DNA of 64,000 bases, from the NCBI GenBank assembly GCA_027484445.1, contig JAIXSY010000013.1, positions 49,210 to 113,209 on the forward strand, read 5' to 3'. Source of the DNA: Verrucomicrobiaceae bacterium. GTDB taxonomy: Bacteria; Verrucomicrobiota; Verrucomicrobiia; Verrucomicrobiales; Verrucomicrobiaceae. The translations under genes and the position numbers were made by a program. The notes beneath the pieces were generated by a model. The model made no database searches. It saw nothing but the letters and a program-made list of their open reading frames with translations, and had not been told where the DNA came from. Positions 61,822 to 64,000 of the stretch are shown piece after piece. Positions within the stretch are counted from its first letter, which is position 1, and every line of letters begins with the position of its first letter.

Positions 61822-62181
61822 TCATGCGAGAATGTCTGTGCCGGAATGTGTTCCGAGAAAGTGAAGCCTGTCTGAAACCGAGGCATCAGTCACTGCAAGG
61901 TGATAGCACACAATGGCGGCTGTTCCGGAACTGATGCCAACGCGCTCTGCTGCAAGGATAGCCGAATCGACGAACGATCTGTCGCCGGAAAATCCTGTCA
62001 GCAAAGATCGGATGGGTGTCGCCTGCGACTCGAAAGTCGTCTCACAAATATCCGCAATGTCGCACGGCAGATTCAACGCAGGCGCGAGCACCGCATCAAC
62101 TTCCTCGTCAAAAGCATCCTCGGTCTCGAATGCTCCGACCCAAATCGACACGCTTCCTGATGATGGATAAACTCGCTGCAT
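61822..62181 (-). CDS. Immunity-22-like (Imm22) protein in a cassette
   Basis: A 119-residue protein: SGSVSIWVGAFETEDAFDEE at the start fits the opening of the Imm22 family as I remember it (a sIWvG.f.. pattern), then NLPCDIADICETTFESQA and SSGTAAIVCYHLAVTD. Imm22 proteins protect against polymorphic toxins. No toxin gene is visible nearby. ATG 62181 is chosen; the frame is open upstream through the attC. The call needs a profile search. Confidence 0.6.
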   Translation of the reverse strand: MQRVYPSSGSVSIWVGAFETEDAFDEEVDAVLAPALNLPCDIADICETTFESQATPIRSLLTGFSGDRSFVDSAILAAERVGISSGTAAIVCYHLAVTDASVSDRLHFLGTHSGTDILA

Positions 62182-62539
62182 GATTGAAGTTGGGCGAACG
62201 TCTCGGATCAGGCGACGGCGAGCGCAGGACGTTGCTGACACGACAGATAGCCTTCGAGCCGTTGCCTGCATCCGTTTTGTTCGGCCTTGGTCTGTTACTG
62301 GCATTACGCCACATCAAATAGCTGGAAAGAATGCTACTGAAAACTGACCAGATTAGGGTGACCCAGATCCACTGATAAACAGGGGCCACAAAATCAAAAT
62401 CAAACTGACGATTCTCTCCATGAAGCAGGTCTGGAACTCCGTCCTCGATAAGTATCTGACAGGACCAAAGTGCGAAGAAGCCGGGAATGATCCATCCCCA
62501 AGCAATAACCAGATGGCTCACTACTTTGATGGCTTTCAT
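62108..62539 (-). CDS. Membrane protein in a cassette with no stop before its attC
   Basis: The first 84 residues are cassette-encoded: two or three hydrophobic segments (VVSHLVIAWGWIIPGFFALW; VYQWIWVTLIWSVFSSILSS). The frame has no stop before the core site, runs through the attC (NKTDAGNGSKAICRVSN) and ends only at 62108 inside the next cassette, out of frame with its gene. So the predicted 143-residue product carries an attC-coded and neighbour-coded tail. Either the native stop was lost or the gene relies on whichever cassette follows. Confidence 0.55.
   Translation of the reverse strand: MKAIKVVSHLVIAWGWIIPGFFALWSCQILIEDGVPDLLHGENRQFDFDFVAPVYQWIWVTLIWSVFSSILSSYLMWRNASNRPRPNKTDAGNGSKAICRVSNVLRSPSPDPRRSPNFNHAASLSIIRKRVDLGRSIRDRGCF
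62192..62286 (-). repeat. attC site, type 1
   Basis: 95 bp, GGGCGAAC to GTTCGGCC with the standard body. Confidence 0.92.
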
Positions 62540-62572
62540 CGATGATTAATTCTGCTCATGCGCTTCCTCCTT

Positions 62573-62667
62573 GGCCGAACGTCTCGGATCAGGCGACGGC
62601 GAGCGCAAGACGTTGCTGACACGACAGATAGCCTTCGAGCCGTTGCCTGCATCCGTTTTGTTCGCCT
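62573..62667 (-). repeat. attC site, type 1
   Basis: 95 bp, GGCCGAAC to GTTCGCCT with the standard body. Confidence 0.92.
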
Positions 62668-62688
62668 TCGTTGGTTCGGTTGAGGTGG

Positions 62689-63144
62689 TCATGTCTTGGC
62701 CTGTGAGTCTGCTGATGCAGGTGGACCGCTCAGTGCTGAAATGAAATCATCATGTAACTCCACACGAGTTGGGGCTATTCGAAAGCGCCGAGTGCCGGCC
62801 CCGCATACACCATCGGAAATGCTGACCTCTGCGTCACCTCGGGGAAACTGGTCCAAGGTGCAAAGCGCACCAAACACGGCACCTCGAACACAATCATCAA
62901 GCAGTCGAACGACCGCCTCCCTCTGCTCGGGAGTCAACGTCTGGAAAACCTCCCGATACGCTCTGTCTTTCTTGGCTACATCAGACCACTTCCGAACATA
63001 AGGTGTCTCCGGCTGAGGTTGAGTCAGGAGGTCGCTGCCATGCTGAAGCCAATACCGGTATCCAGCAACGTGCTCTGCAATGAACAACTCACGAGCCAGC
63101 ACCGCCGCCTCGGTGTCATCTGTGGGCCATGCGAAGTCTGCCAT
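62689..63144 (-). CDS. Hypothetical soluble protein in a cassette
   Basis: A 151-residue, mostly helical then beta protein: FAWPTDDTEAAVLARELFIA, YREVFQTLTPEQREAVVRLL, DDCVRGAVFGALCTLDQFPR and RIAPTRVELHDDFISALSG. The pattern resembles small cytoplasmic families found beside toxins or in cassettes, but I cannot name one. ATG 63144 is chosen; the frame is open upstream through the attC. Cassette ends match over eight bases (GTTCGCCT). Confidence 0.7.
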   Translation of the reverse strand: MADFAWPTDDTEAAVLARELFIAEHVAGYRYWLQHGSDLLTQPQPETPYVRKWSDVAKKDRAYREVFQTLTPEQREAVVRLLDDCVRGAVFGALCTLDQFPRGDAEVSISDGVCGAGTRRFRIAPTRVELHDDFISALSGPPASADSQAKT

Positions 63145-63163
63145 GAGAGTGGGCGTTGAAGTT

Positions 63164-63258
63164 AGGCGAACGCCTCGGATCAGGCGACGGCGAGGGGTGG
63201 ACGTTGCTGACACGACAGATAGCCTTCGAGCCGTTGCCTGCATCCGTTTTGTTCGGCC
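63164..63258 (-). repeat. attC site, type 1
   Basis: 95 bp, AGGCGAAC to GTTCGGCC with the standard body. Confidence 0.92.
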
Positions 63259-63291
63259 TTGGCGTGTTGTGTGGCTGTTGTTGGTATGAGA

Positions 63292-63816
63292 TCATGGTCT
63301 CGGAAAGTCAACAAACTCCTCCCTGTGAGCTTCCGTCCACCGAAGGATCTGAAAATATCTGTCTGACAGCGGAAGCTGCTCGACGATGTCGCCTAGAGCA
63401 ATAAACCGTCGTCTCTCGGTGGGATGTCTGAAACCCCGTATCCCAGCCTCCTCGCGTTGCATCACGGATAGCAAGTCTGTCCGACCGTTGTAGAAGAGTT
63501 CGAGCGCCTCAGCAATCGCCGCTGCCGTCTCGGAGCAGTCGCAGAACCGGAGAAGCTCGATGACGCCAAGAATACTGGGATAGTTCAGGGTCTGATCGAA
63601 GACGGACGGCCATCCGTCTGCAGGAATCGCACCGAAGAGGTGATGAGTATCATCAAACTTCTTCTCGGCTGGCGTCAGAGGCAAGCGCATCTCAAAGCTC
63701 TTGCACCACAGGAAATCGTTGAATGCCCAAAGGCGCTTGGCTGGGTCTGGAATGTCATAGATGGCCGTCAGGCTGGGGAGCTTTCGCACGCGCTTCAAGT
63801 CTGGACTCCGCTGCAT
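63292..63816 (-). CDS. First cassette of the array: hypothetical protein, possibly DMP19/DUF4375-like
   Basis: A 174-residue helical protein: AFNDFLWCKSFEMRLPLTPA, GWPSVFDQTLNYPSILGVIE, SETAAAIAEALELFYNGRTD and LSDRYFQILRWTEAHREEFV. The GWPSVFDQ..NYPS..GV.ELL pattern recalls DUF4375/DMP19 proteins, but this is weak. As the cassette nearest the presumed attI it should be the most recently inserted and best expressed. Confidence 0.65.
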   Translation of the reverse strand: MQRSPDLKRVRKLPSLTAIYDIPDPAKRLWAFNDFLWCKSFEMRLPLTPAEKKFDDTHHLFGAIPADGWPSVFDQTLNYPSILGVIELLRFCDCSETAAAIAEALELFYNGRTDLLSVMQREEAGIRGFRHPTERRRFIALGDIVEQLPLSDRYFQILRWTEAHREEFVDFPRP

Positions 63817-63836
63817 AGCCGGTGGTGGTGTTGGTT

Positions 63837-63900
63837 GGCCGAACTAGTTGATGAGAGACAAAAGCGTTGAGTATGTCAATGACGCTATGGGCGACTGCTT
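63837..63900 (-). other. Candidate attI recombination site
   Basis: GGCCGAAC at 63837-63844 is the core site that starts the first cassette (it matches GTTCGGCC at 63251-63258). Unlike the other cassette boundaries, it is not followed by an attC body; the next bases are unrelated. This is what the attI-first cassette junction should look like. The right boundary is a guess. Confidence 0.6.
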
Positions 63901-64000
63901 TGTCGAGTACCAACGGGTTTCATGAGTCATGGGAGTAGATTTCAGCTTTCAATAGCAGGATGGGCAACCCTAATGTTGCCTATGATGCAAACACGCGTCA
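63845..64000. other. Right-edge region without a gene
   Basis: No open frame of note and no attC. If the integron model is right, this stretch should contain attI and perhaps the cassette promoter, with the integrase gene beyond the window. Confidence 0.4.

Noticed and set aside
63640..63870. Plus-strand frame at the right edge
   Set aside because: It is antisense to the first cassette gene and crosses the core site; no domain.
50000..63900. Regular repeats suggesting a CRISPR array
   Set aside because: Units are about 95 bp, intervals are 200-900 bp and each contains a coding gene; repeats have inverted core ends typical of attC.
48852..63900. Insertion sequences or prophage as the explanation for the accessory region
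   Set aside because: No transposase, phage structural gene or target duplication was seen.
1..64000. tRNA, rRNA or riboswitch genes
   Set aside because: No cloverleaf, rRNA segment or known riboswitch motif was noticed by eye; a covariance search was not possible.

Overview
The window looks like a chromosome segment from a GC-rich member of the Verrucomicrobiota, probably a Prosthecobacter/Verrucomicrobium-like organism. The placement rests on the combination of alternative complex III subunits (ActC/ActD), a TIGR02597-type protein next to a PEP-CTERM protein, a DUF1549/DUF1553 plus DUF1501 pair, a Tat-exported Gfo/Idh/MocA oxidoreductase and a lipid A acyltransferase fused to a heptosyltransferase. 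It is inference from gene content; no rRNA is present to confirm it.

Region 1 (1-48.85 kb) is ordinary chromosome. It starts inside actC, followed by actD and a terminator. Next come a sugar ABC permease, two decayed genes, rmuC, a Gfo/Idh/MocA protein and a LOG-family protein. A reverse-strand block (9.1-15.9 kb) holds a dicarboxylate symporter, a metallophosphatase, a D-threonine-aldolase-like enzyme, an AEC transporter and an S9 peptidase. A two-component pair follows, then the TIGR02597/PEP-CTERM pair, the LpxL-heptosyltransferase fusion, an M23 peptidase and a SNF2 helicase. At 27.9-31.3 kb lie thioredoxin, a mono-haem CcoP-like protein, CcoG, a 52-residue membrane protein missed by length cut-offs, and a SafE-type protein. 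After these come TonB-ExbB-ExbD plus a coiled-coil protein, a second two-component pair, a LacI regulator, a cysteine desulfurase, a YkgJ protein, an esterase, QueE, the DUF1549/DUF1501 pair, a TolC-like efflux lipoprotein and RsmB. A palindromic repeat family built on GGGGCAGGAATGCCCC is scattered through this region, with two tandem clusters.

Region 2 (about 50.0-63.85 kb) is the main discovery: a chromosomal integron cassette array of about 22 cassettes. Almost every gene is short, lies on the minus strand and is followed by a near-identical element of about 95 bp with the architecture of an attC site (inverted core sites, long imperfect stem). In about 17 of 21 testable cassettes the two ends of the same cassette match each other in the variable core bases, even where the two ends of a single attC differ. 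This is the footprint expected of integrase crossover between G and TT. Most attC bodies are one host-like type; four cassettes carry other bodies and look like immigrants. Cargo includes a class D (OXA-like) beta-lactamase with intact active-site motifs, a YefM-YoeB toxin-antitoxin pair, an Imm22-like protein, an NTF2-like protein, several lipoproteins and several multi-pass membrane proteins; most are of unknown function.

Because cassettes read leftward, the attI end is on the right. At 63.84 kb the last core site is not followed by an attC body, so attI probably lies there and the integrase gene just beyond the window. The distal (left) end is decayed: 48.9-50.0 kb holds an attC remnant and GC-rich repeats but no convincing gene.
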